Below are positions 5,803 through 13,409 of a stretch of DNA of 19,257 nt, one piece after another. The stretch is from Bacteroidales bacterium (GTDB lineage Bacteria > Bacteroidota > Bacteroidia > Bacteroidales > UBA3824). The DNA is taken from assembly GCA_017543645.1 (NCBI GenBank), contig JAFYFR010000127.1:1-19257 (forward strand), in the 5' to 3' direction. Position 1 is the stretch's first letter, and each line of letters opens with the position of its first letter. Position numbers and translations under genes: made by a program. The notes under the pieces were generated by a model. That model saw only the letters and a program-made list of their open reading frames with translations. It ran no database searches and was not told the origin of the DNA.

Positions 5803-7524
5803 TTAAAGCGTACTGTACGGCAGTTTTGTCCACGAGCCGGCATCATCTTCCCAGCCTCTGTTCTGAGTGAGGACACCGTTAGAAAGGATAATCTGAGCCT
5901 CGGGAATGTTGAAGAATCCGCCAGTAGCCTCGTAGCGTTTCATAAACGAGTTCTCACCGGTGAAGTCCACGTATTTGTCGGTGTACTTGCGGTTTCCGAT
6001 TTCCTGGCCTATCTGGCTCTGCATAATCACGTCAACCTTGTGCCAGCGGCGGAGGTCGTTCCAGCGGACGCCCTCAAAGCAGAGCTCGTAACGGCGCTCT
6101 TTGATAAGGTTGTCGAGCGAGTAAGCGAGAGCAGGAAGTTTGGCGCGCTCGCGAACCTTGTTCATGCCGTCGGGAGTTTCGGTAAGCTCGGAGTGCATGA
6201 GCAGCACGTCGGCAAAACGGATAAGGATAAGGTTCTGCGTGTGTCCGCGGTGGTCGTGGTTGTCGGCGCCGAAGTATACGGCATACGACCTGTAAATGGT
6301 GCCGTCGGGAGCAATAGCGCCGGTGCCGGCATATTTCTTGGCGAAAAGGTTGCTGTTTTCAACCTCCTTAGACGGGTCGCCCTCGTAGTCGGGGAGCTCC
6401 ACCTTGCGGTCGCAGATAGAACCCTCGCGGCGGTAGTCGCCAGCGTAGTCGGGGTCGTTAGCCCAGTCGTCCCAGAGTCCGCGGTTAACAGGGCCGTTGG
6501 AATATCCGGTGGCAACAAAAGGATAAGACTCCTTGCCGGAGTTGCCGGTCTTGCGGAGGTCGTACCATTCGATGATACGGTTGCTGTACAAGTCGCCAGA
6601 GCTGTAGTTGCCGAATGCAAGAGCGAAAATCACCTCCTTGTTGTTGTCGGTAGCCCACACAGCATCAACACCATCCATATATTTGTAAGCCTTCTTGGTG
6701 TTTTCGTATGTATAAGGCCAGAGGCTGCGCTGGTCGTCGAGCAAACCATGACCGCTGTTGTTTATACAGTCCTCCAGCCAAGTTATCACCTGTTGTTTAG
6801 AAATAGACGAGCCGTCGACGGTAGGCAGGTCTGATTTCTGATAGTAGCCTGTGTAGAACAAGAACACACGTGCCATAAGAGCCTCGGCAGCCCACTTGCT
6901 TGCATGGGTGCATCCTGTAGCTACAGAATATTTGGTAGACGGCATCATTTCAATAGCAGCCTTGAGGTCGGTGGCTATCTGCGCGTAAATCTCGTCGGCA
7001 GATGACTTAGGCAGGTTCTCCGCAGCCATTTTCAAAGGCATCGGACATTCGCCGAACAGCTGCACAAGGTTGAAATAATAGTACGCGCGAAGGAAGTGAG
7101 CCTCGCCGAGCAGCTGGCCTTTGCGCTCCTCGTTCGGCCACGACTCCACATTGTCAACAAGTTCCAGAATAGTGTTGGTATTGTAGATTCCGCGGTAGCG
7201 GTAGTCCCAAGTTACCTCCATCCATTTGTTGTCGCGTCTGAGAAGACGGTCGGCACTCTGTGCGCCACGGTTAGATGTGCTGCCTCCGCCAAGACGGTCG
7301 TCGCTCGCTATGTCGAACACCATAAACGGCACTTCCTCGGTTTTGGAGTTGCAGTTGGAGTTCATAACAGCGTAGCTGCCGGTAAGGAGCATTTCAATAT
7401 CGCCATCGGTTTTGGGGAATGTGGCGGTAGTTTTTTTTGTATAGCTTTCAGTGTCAAGAAAATCGTCGCAACCGGTAAACGCAATAGCGGTAGCGGCCAC
7501 TGCAATATATTTATAAATCTTCAT
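5803..7524 (-). CDS. susD: SusD/RagB family outer-membrane glycan-binding lipoprotein
   Basis: 573-aa lipoprotein. A signal peptide of 18 residues ends in a lipobox (AFTGC, lipidated C19), followed by DDFLDTE; the acidic residues right after the cysteine suit surface export in Bacteroidetes. The N-terminal SusD-like helical part includes GSYAVMNSN and, near residues 145-165, EAHFLRAYYYFNLVQLFGECP, a hallmark of the family. The C-terminal RagB/SusD domain holds LIRFADVLLMHSEL and IKERRYELCFEGVRWNDLRRW. SusD proteins cap the SusC barrel and capture substrate at the cell surface. The gene starts 13 nt after susC and ends before a strong terminator. No SusE/F homologue or glycoside hydrolase is adjacent, so the substrate cannot be named. 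Confidence 0.95.
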   Translation of the reverse strand: MKIYKYIAVAATAIAFTGCDDFLDTESYTKKTTATFPKTDGDIEMLLTGSYAVMNSNCNSKTEEVPFMVFDIASDDRLGGGSTSNRGAQSADRLLRRDNKWMEVTWDYRYRGIYNTNTILELVDNVESWPNEERKGQLLGEAHFLRAYYYFNLVQLFGECPMPLKMAAENLPKSSADEIYAQIATDLKAAIEMMPSTKYSVATGCTHASKWAAEALMARVFLFYTGYYQKSDLPTVDGSSISKQQVITWLEDCINNSGHGLLDDQRSLWPYTYENTKKAYKYMDGVDAVWATDNNKEVIFALAFGNYSSGDLYSNRIIEWYDLRKTGNSGKESYPFVATGYSNGPVNRGLWDDWANDPDYAGDYRREGSICDRKVELPDYEGDPSKEVENSNLFAKKYAGTGAIAPDGTIYRSYAVYFGADNHDHRGHTQNLILIRFADVLLMHSELTETPDGMNKVRERAKLPALAYSLDNLIKERRYELCFEGVRWNDLRRWHKVDVIMQSQIGQEIGNRKYTDKYVDFTGENSFMKRYEATGGFFNIPEAQIILSNGVLTQNRGWEDDAGSWTKLPYSTL

Positions 7525-7537
7525 GATTGTCTAATGA

Positions 7538-10500
7538 TTAAAATGTTAAATTAATACCACCCATAACTGTCTGAGGATTGGGATAGTAACCCAAATCTAC
7601 GCCAGAAGCCCAGCTTGAGCCGCCGCCGTAACCAACCTCGGGATCCATACCGGGATATTTGGTGAATGTGGCAAGGTTCTGAGCAGTGAAATAGAGACGG
7701 CATTTCTCAAACGGAGCTCTTTTCCAAATGGTCTTGAAGTCGTATCCGAATGTGAGGTTGGAGATTTTGAAAAAGTCGGCGTTCTCGAGCCACATATCCG
7801 AAATCTCCTTGAAGTTGGTGTTCTTGCCGTCGGTGAAGCGGGGATACTTGTTGGTAGAGCCTTCGCCGTCCCAGTATTTGGTAAGCGCGTCGTTGGTGTA
7901 GTTGCTCTTGGGCTTGTTAGAGAAGTCGCGGTAGCAGAGGGCTACCTGCTGTCCGAAATGTCCGTAGCCGTTGACTGTGAGGTCGAAACCTTTGTACGAC
8001 ATTGAGATGTTAACGCCCATAGTCCAGTCGGGATGCGGGTCGCCGATTTCGCACTTGTCGTGCTCGTTGATTTCGCCGTCCTTGTTGGTGTCAACGAAGA
8101 TAAGGTCGCCGGGCTGGAGAGTGCCTTCCTCCTGCAAGTAGGGTTTGCCGTCGGCAATCCACTTGTCAACCTGCTGCTGGTTCTGGAATACGCCGGCTGT
8201 CTTGTAGCCCCAGAAATAACCCATGGCGTAGCCAACCTGCACACGGTAAAGCTCTTCGGTGTTTTCTGCGATAACCGATTTGGGGCCGTGGATAATGCGT
8301 TCCTCGTTGGCAATACGGGTAACTTCGTTCTTGTTCTTAGAAGCGTTGACGCCTACAGAGTATTTGAAATCTTTGATTTTGTCCTTCCATGTCAGGGCAA
8401 ACTCTACACCTTTGTTTACCACGTCGCCGCCGTTGATATAAGGAGCGCCTGCGCCGTACGATGTAAGCGAGGGAGCCACTACGAGCCAGTCCTTGGTGGT
8501 TTTCTTGTACCAGTCGAATGTGAATGTGAGTCTTGAACGGAAGAATCTTGCGTCGAAACCTAAGTCGAGCTGCTCGGAAGTCTCCCAGGAAACATCCTCG
8601 TTAGGAATAATGTCGGGATATGCGCCAGTGGAAGGAGTGCTCTTGTCGTCGTAGTAGTACTGGCGGCTGAACGAAACAGTAGCTAAGTATTGGAAGTTAG
8701 ATATAGAAGCGTTACCGTTCTGACCCCAGCTGCCGCGGAGCTTGAGGAAGTCGACTATACCTTTGAGCCCCTGGGCAAAATTCTCGTTAGTGAGAACCCA
8801 TCCGGCCGACACTGACGGGAAGTAGCCCCAACGGTGTCCTTTGGCAAAGTTAGAAGAACCGTCGGCACGCATGATGAGAGATGCCATGTAAGTTTCGCGG
8901 AAGTTGTAGTTAACACGTCCGAACACCGACGAAAGCGCGCCAATTGTGTTGGGAGAGCCGCTGATAGAGGTGTAGTCTGCCGAAACAGCCTCGGTGTTGC
9001 TGATGTAAGCGTGGTCGTAAGAACCGGGGAATCTGCTGTAAGCGTTGGTAACGTCGAGAGAGCATCCGTAGCCCCATTTCTCAAGGCTCTGACCAACGAG
9101 AATGTCGATATTGTGCTTGCTGATGTCGAACACGTAGTTGGCGGTGTTTTCCCAAGTCCAGCGGTAGTTGTAGTTCTGACGCTGCTGAACATAGTCTTTG
9201 GAGTCCATGTTGTCGGCGTTCCAGCGTTTAGCCGCCTTAGCCTGACGGAAGTCGCTCTGCGAAGTGTGGAAACCTGCGCTGCTACGGAGCTTGAGACCCT
9301 CTATGGGCGAAACCTCGAGAAATGCGTTGAACTGCAGACGGTTGCTGCGTGTGTTCTTGTTCTTATGCTCGCTGATCGAAGCCAAGGGGTTGGCGCGGTC
9401 GTCGAACACCCATTTGTCGTTCTCAATGTCGTCGTAGAGATAAAGCTCGCCGATGGCGTTGTATGTGGGCAAAAGAGGAGTGGTGGAGAGCAAGTTGCGG
9501 ATATTGTTACCGTAGATGCCGCCGAGGTTCATACCTTTCTGGTTGGTGATGGTGTAGGTGATGTTTTCACCGAGCTTGATAATGTCGCGCTTTCCTTTCT
9601 TTAGGACAGAATAGTCGGAGTTGGCGCGCACGGTGATACGGTCGTAGTGGGGAGTGGCGGGCTTGCCTATAGTACCGTCCTGGCTGAAATACGAGAAGCC
9701 CAACGCGTAGCGCGACATCTCGGAGCCGCCGCTTACGCCCACCGAGTGGTTCTGCACGGGAGCGTTCTTGTCAAGCGACTCATAAAACCAGTCGGAACCG
9801 TTCCAAGTGCCGTCCATAATCTGCTTGTACTGTTTGGGGAGCTGGTTCTCGTAATCCTCAAGAGGGCTGCCCGCTGTTTCGTACGACTTGTTAAGAATCT
9901 CCATGTACTCCTTGGCGTTAAGAGACCTCACGCCGTTGGTAACAGCGTTCTGGATACCGTAGTATCCGTCGTAAGTAACGCGGGCTTTGCCTATCTTGCC
10001 GTGCTTGGTGGTAACGAGGATAACGCCGTTGGCTGCGCGCGCGCCGTAGATTGCTGCCGAGGCGGCATCCTTAAGCACGTCGATACTCTCTATGTCGTTA
10101 GGGTCGAGTGCCTCGATGTTAGCGCCGGCAACGCCGTCTACTACATACAAAGGTGTGGCAGAACCAGTAGTGCCGAGGCCGCGGATTGTAACCTTGTAGC
10201 CGTCGCCGGGCTGTCCTGAGTTCTGTGTGATATTGACACCGGGCGACTGGCTCTGCAGCGCGCCGAAAGCGTCGTTGGCATTGAGGCGGGCGATGTCGTC
10301 GCTGCCTACCTGTACCGATGCGCCTGTGGTGAGTTTCTTTTTCTGAACGCCGTAGCCCACAACCACAACCTCTTCGGTTCCAACCATGTCGGGCACGAGG
10401 GTTATTTTCATGCCGCTGGCTGCCGGCAATTCCTGCTGAACATATCCGATAAATGACACGACAATTACATCGCCGGTACTGCAGTTTATTTCAAACTTGC

Positions 10501-10693
10501 CGTCGAAGTCGGTGATAGTACCGTTGGTAGTGCCTTTTACCTGTATGGTGGCACCGATGGCGGGATCGCCGTTCTCGTCAAAAACGGTTCCCGAAGCACT
10601 GATGCTCTGTGCCAATGCGCTGTTGGGAATAATTATTCCGGCAAGCACAATCACCAATGCTGTAAATTTTACTAATATATTGTTCAATTTCAT
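7538..10693 (-). CDS. susC: SusC/RagA family TonB-linked outer-membrane transporter
   Basis: 1051-aa TonB-dependent transporter. A signal peptide (about 1-28, ending SALA-Q) is followed by a carboxypeptidase-regulatory-like beta-sandwich (about 33-105, GTVFDENGDPAIGATIQVKG). The conserved segment EEVVVVGYGVQKK (about 107-119) comes next, then the plug (about 125-230, with PLYVVDGVAG and AASAAIYGARAANGVILVTT), and a long 22-strand-type barrel ending in phenylalanine (GGINLTF). It imports oligomeric nutrients into the periplasm, powered by TonB-ExbBD, with SusD as lid. It is the first gene of a two-gene operon. No HTCS, SusR or ECF sigma/anti-sigma gene lies beside it. The N-terminal domain is the standard kind, not the longer STN form used in anti-sigma signalling. 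The 520-nt leader is unusual. Confidence 0.95.
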   Translation of the reverse strand: MKLNNILVKFTALVIVLAGIIIPNSALAQSISASGTVFDENGDPAIGATIQVKGTTNGTITDFDGKFEINCSTGDVIVVSFIGYVQQELPAASGMKITLVPDMVGTEEVVVVGYGVQKKKLTTGASVQVGSDDIARLNANDAFGALQSQSPGVNITQNSGQPGDGYKVTIRGLGTTGSATPLYVVDGVAGANIEALDPNDIESIDVLKDAASAAIYGARAANGVILVTTKHGKIGKARVTYDGYYGIQNAVTNGVRSLNAKEYMEILNKSYETAGSPLEDYENQLPKQYKQIMDGTWNGSDWFYESLDKNAPVQNHSVGVSGGSEMSRYALGFSYFSQDGTIGKPATPHYDRITVRANSDYSVLKKGKRDIIKLGENITYTITNQKGMNLGGIYGNNIRNLLSTTPLLPTYNAIGELYLYDDIENDKWVFDDRANPLASISEHKNKNTRSNRLQFNAFLEVSPIEGLKLRSSAGFHTSQSDFRQAKAAKRWNADNMDSKDYVQQRQNYNYRWTWENTANYVFDISKHNIDILVGQSLEKWGYGCSLDVTNAYSRFPGSYDHAYISNTEAVSADYTSISGSPNTIGALSSVFGRVNYNFRETYMASLIMRADGSSNFAKGHRWGYFPSVSAGWVLTNENFAQGLKGIVDFLKLRGSWGQNGNASISNFQYLATVSFSRQYYYDDKSTPSTGAYPDIIPNEDVSWETSEQLDLGFDARFFRSRLTFTFDWYKKTTKDWLVVAPSLTSYGAGAPYINGGDVVNKGVEFALTWKDKIKDFKYSVGVNASKNKNEVTRIANEERIIHGPKSVIAENTEELYRVQVGYAMGYFWGYKTAGVFQNQQQVDKWIADGKPYLQEEGTLQPGDLIFVDTNKDGEINEHDKCEIGDPHPDWTMGVNISMSYKGFDLTVNGYGHFGQQVALCYRDFSNKPKSNYTNDALTKYWDGEGSTNKYPRFTDGKNTNFKEISDMWLENADFFKISNLTFGYDFKTIWKRAPFEKCRLYFTAQNLATFTKYPGMDPEVGYGGGSSWASGVDLGYYPNPQTVMGGINLTF

Positions 10694-11217
10694 CTTTTTT
10701 ATTTATTAAATCTTTAAATAAATCTCTGGTTTGTAATCAATAGCAGCGCATAAAAATACCGGTCAAACCACAAGGGTACGCAATAGTCCCGCCTGCCAAA
10801 ACGCCGGTAGTTCCACTATAAATGTGCTGCCTTTGCTCTCGTCTGTTTCTGCTATCCTTTTCAAAACATTTTAATTGTTAAACACAATAATCTCACAGAC
10901 CGGATATGCTCCAGCCTTGGTTTATCGTTTGATCAACAATACTGATTTAAAAATGAAGGTTAAATAAAAAACACAAATACAGCTGTAGATACAAATTAAG
11001 TGATAAAGTCAGAGTAACACGTGTCGTTTGGTTAGAGATTTTGTTTTAAAATAATAAATATGAAATTAGGCAAAATATGTATCAATATAAAATGCAAAAA
11101 TTATTTCAAAACAAAGAACGTGTATTTGAATGTTAATCGTCTGTTCAGATTCGTTTGCAAATAAAAAACAAAAAATTAATAACAACAAATATTTTTTGCA
11201 TTTTTTTTACATTTTTT
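10694..11217 (-). other. long leader/intergenic region upstream of susC
   Basis: 524 nt without a conventional gene. The part from about 10930 to 11217 is very AT-rich and shows no terminator hairpin for the upstream metallo-hydrolase gene. The part from about 10740 to 10930 is richer in G+C and has a 33-codon minus-strand reading frame at 10763-10864. Short inverted repeats are present here: ACCGG at 10758-10762 with CCGGT at 10804-10808, and GGG/CCC arms inside. I found no exact TAnnTTTG promoter box for susC. Confidence 0.5.
10763..10864 (-). CDS. possible 33-codon leader ORF or histidine-kinase tail relic
   Basis: A minus-strand frame with TTG as the only plausible start (10864) and stop TGA (10765-10763), 70 nt upstream of susC. 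The peptide contains KRIAE and KGSTFIVELP, which resemble the end of a histidine-kinase ATPase domain (KRIVE...GKGSTFTVELP), but the HGG-type segment normally between them is missing and a stop codon precedes the frame. It could be a relic of a lost sensor gene, or a conserved leader peptide or leader RNA whose likeness is accidental. No Shine-Dalgarno is seen. Expression is unproven. Confidence 0.3.
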   Translation of the reverse strand: MKRIAETDESKGSTFIVELPAFWQAGLLRTLVV

Positions 11218-11985
11218 TCACTTTGTTATGAGATGGAGGGTGCCGGCGGCAAAACGGGGCGCGAGTTCCACCACGTAACGCTGCGCAAGCGGCTGCAGGA
11301 GCGACTCCAAAAGCTCGCGCGAATTGTTTTCGGCAGATATGTGCGAGGCTATGATGTGCGTGAGCGAAGGCGAGGCGTGGCGTTCGATAAGCTCTATAGC
11401 CTGTCCGTTAGAGAGATGTCCTAACTCGGAGTCGATTCTCGTCTTAAGATACTGGGGATAGCTGCCGTCGCGGAGCATCACGGGGTCGTAGTTCATCTCC
11501 AGGAATACGGCGTCGCAGGACGAGAACCTCCGCACGCACTCCCCGTCGGCGATGCCGATGTCGGTGATAACGCCCACGTTGTGTCCCGAAACGCCCACCA
11601 CAAAGCTGAAAGGGTCGGCGGCGTCGTGGTGCTTTCTAAAAGGATAGACAGTTATCGAAGGGGCTACCTCCACAGCCTCTGAGCCGTCGAAGTACCTCAC
11701 GTCCAAGGGGCGGCGTTTTTTGGTAAGCCCGTTGTAGGTGGCGTAATTAAAATATACCGGCACGCCGAGATGTTTGGCAATAACCTTAACGCCCTGCACA
11801 TGGTCGAAATGCTCGTGCGATACAAACACGGCGCGGATTTTTCCACGGTCGATGCCCGCCGCCTCCGCGCGCTCCACAAACCTGCGGTTTGAGATTCCTC
11901 CGTCTACCAAGACGGCGTCGGTCTCGTTGCCTATGTAGTAGCAGTTGCCGTTGCTGCCCGACGCCAGACTGCATAACTCAATCAT
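11218..11985 (-). CDS. metallo-beta-lactamase-fold hydrolase, YycJ/WalJ-like
   Basis: 255-aa member of the YycJ-type metallo-hydrolases. The opening LCSLASGSNGNCYYI and VDGG (about 28-30) are typical, followed by the metal site SHEHFDH (56-62), VITDIG, then LEMNYDP, GHLSNGQ and ASHISAENN, which carry further metal and substrate residues. Proteins of this family are Zn/Mn-dependent phosphodiesterases; nuclease activity (5'-3' exonuclease type) has been reported for some, but the physiological role in Bacteroidales is not settled. It starts 23 nt after mqnE in the same operon. The start codon lies inside the second copy of a 31-bp tandem duplication whose first copy holds the mqnE stop codon. 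Confidence 0.85.
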   Translation of the reverse strand: MIELCSLASGSNGNCYYIGNETDAVLVDGGISNRRFVERAEAAGIDRGKIRAVFVSHEHFDHVQGVKVIAKHLGVPVYFNYATYNGLTKKRRPLDVRYFDGSEAVEVAPSITVYPFRKHHDAADPFSFVVGVSGHNVGVITDIGIADGECVRRFSSCDAVFLEMNYDPVMLRDGSYPQYLKTRIDSELGHLSNGQAIELIERHASPSLTHIIASHISAENNSRELLESLLQPLAQRYVVELAPRFAAGTLHLITK

Positions 11986-12039
11986 CGTACACCTTTATTA
12001 TATTATAATCAATCATCGTACTTCTTTACTATATTATAA
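11978..12039 (-). repeat. 31-bp tandem duplication at the mqnE / metallo-hydrolase junction
   Basis: Two directly adjacent 31-bp units, 11978-12008 and 12009-12039, differ at three positions. The upstream unit (12009-12039) codes for the last residues of MqnE (YNIVKKYDD) and its TGA. The downstream unit (11978-12008) provides the region before, and the ATG of, the next gene. Each unit contains the bases GATGATTGA, in which a stop and an ATG overlap. Confidence 0.9.
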
Positions 12040-13136
12040 AAGGTGTCGCGCTCCACGGGAACAAGGTGCTCAGACCTGATTAGCTCCACAATCTGCTCCA
12101 CCGTCATCACAGGCCTGCCCTCCACGCCCGCCATGGTGTAGATACGGGTGCTGTCGTTAACGGTGCCGTCGATGTCGTCGGCACCCCACTGGAGGGCGAG
12201 GCGTGTGGTCTCAAGCCCGCTCATCACCCAGTAAGCCTTGATATGGGGGAAGTTGTCTAAGAAGATACGCGACACGGCGTAGTTTCTCAGGTCCTCGGTA
12301 AGCGGCACCTCGCCGATACTGCTCATCGAATTGTTTTCGTGGCGGTATTTCAGGGGGATAAAGGCGGAGAAACCGTGGGTCTCGTCCTGCAGGGCGCGCA
12401 GGCGGCTGAGATGGTCAACGCGCTGCGCGTATGTCTCCAAATGTCCGTAAAGCATGGTGGCGTTGGTGGAGATGCCGAGCCGGTGGGCGGTGCGGTGTAT
12501 TTCGAGCCACTTGTCCGACTTGGTTTTCTCGGGGCATATCCGCGCCCTGAGCCCCTCGTCAAAAATCTCCGCGCCGCCGCCCGGAATAGACTCAAGGCCG
12601 GCGTCTTTAAGCTTCTGCAGACCGTCGCGGAGCGAGAGCCCCGCCTTGTTAACCATATATTCAATCTCCACGGCGGTGAAAGCCTTTACCACAATGCCGG
12701 GGATGACATTCTTTACCTCGCGGATAAGGTTGCAATAATAATCAATATCGCGGTCGGGATGCACCCCTCCTACTATGTGGCACTCGGTGGCGCGGCTGTC
12801 GCGGTAACGCCTTACCTGATGGATAATTTCGTCGAAAGGCAGCTCCCACGCCTGCGGGTCGCCCTTGGGCTTCTTGTAGCTGCAGAAACGGCAGTTGTTG
12901 ACGCACACGTTGGTAGGCTCGATGTGGAAATTGCGGTTGAAAAACACATTACTGCCGGTCTTGCGCTGCTTAACCACGAACGCCAACATGCCCAACAGTC
13001 CGAGCGGAGCCGACTGGTACAGCGCGAGGGCCTCGTCAGCGGTAATGCGGACACCGTCGATAATTTTCTGGGCGATAATTCTGACACCATCGCCGCAGGT
13101 GCTTGATTTTATAATAGTATTTATAAATGTGTCCAT
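12009..13136 (-). CDS. mqnE: aminofutalosine synthase (radical SAM)
   Basis: 375-aa radical SAM enzyme of the MqnE/MqnC/CofH group. The 4Fe-4S motif is C78-x3-C82-x2-C85 (CVNNCRFC). Diagnostic stretches include CHIVGGVHPD, FTAVEIEYM, SIPGGGAEIFDEGLR, RICPEKT, EIHRTAHRLGISTNATMLYGH and LQDETHGFSAFIPL. AEIF together with SNATMLYGH-like text favours MqnE over MqnC, which has different residues there. MqnE joins the 3-[(1-carboxyvinyl)oxy]benzoate radical to SAM to give aminofutalosine, an early step of the futalosine menaquinone pathway in the cytosol. Other pathway genes are not in the window. A promoter lies at 13257-13288, giving a leader of about 115 nt. The gene is followed closely by the YycJ-like gene. 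Confidence 0.88.
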   Translation of the reverse strand: MDTFINTIIKSSTCGDGVRIIAQKIIDGVRITADEALALYQSAPLGLLGMLAFVVKQRKTGSNVFFNRNFHIEPTNVCVNNCRFCSYKKPKGDPQAWELPFDEIIHQVRRYRDSRATECHIVGGVHPDRDIDYYCNLIREVKNVIPGIVVKAFTAVEIEYMVNKAGLSLRDGLQKLKDAGLESIPGGGAEIFDEGLRARICPEKTKSDKWLEIHRTAHRLGISTNATMLYGHLETYAQRVDHLSRLRALQDETHGFSAFIPLKYRHENNSMSSIGEVPLTEDLRNYAVSRIFLDNFPHIKAYWVMSGLETTRLALQWGADDIDGTVNDSTRIYTMAGVEGRPVMTVEQIVELIRSEHLVPVERDTFYNIVKKYDD

Positions 13137-13163
13137 GTGTAATGATTTCGATTAATGCTCTTG

Positions 13164-13241
13164 TCAGTCTATCACCTCCATCTCCACCTCGTGCTTTGAT
13201 GTGGCTTTGTTGTAGTTGATGCCGCAGAGGATGAATGCTGT
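13164..13241 (-). pseudogene. short coding remnant in the mqnE leader
   Basis: A 25-codon minus-strand frame between two TGA codons, without a start, reads like the end of a real protein (FILCGINYNKATSKHEVEME). The style resembles the C-terminal end of the AAA-ATPase/PD-(D/E)XK nuclease proteins common in Bacteroidetes, but this is only an impression. It lies downstream of the predicted mqnE promoter, so it would now be leader RNA. Confidence 0.3.
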
Positions 13242-13256
13242 TCAAAAAAGCTTTGG

Positions 13257-13288
13257 CAAATATAGGATGTTTTTTTGGATTATCCAAA
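13257..13288 (-). promoter_or_regulatory. promoter of mqnE operon (Bacteroidetes-type)
   Basis: On the minus strand TTTG (13288-13285), then 20 nt, then TATATTTG (13264-13257): both elements match the consensus at an allowed spacing. Transcription would start near 13250 and leave a leader of about 115 nt before the mqnE ATG. Confidence 0.7.
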
Positions 13289-13409
13289 AGAAAGACCGAC
13301 TCTTTGATTCCGAGAAAAAGGGGATTAGGACTGCCCTTGTGAAAAAAAATCATAGAATAATATCCGCCGTTTACACTTTATCATTATCTTTACAAAAAAA
13401 TTATCACCT

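Noticed and set aside
6040..6834. Long plus-strand ORF opposite susD, and similar ones opposite susC, mqnE and the exporter
   Set aside because: These are mirror frames of GC-biased coding sequence; the sense proteins carry full family motifs.
13036..13353. 105-codon minus-strand ORF across the mqnE start
   Set aside because: It runs through the mqnE promoter and the start of mqnE in another frame; composition is not protein-like over most of its length.
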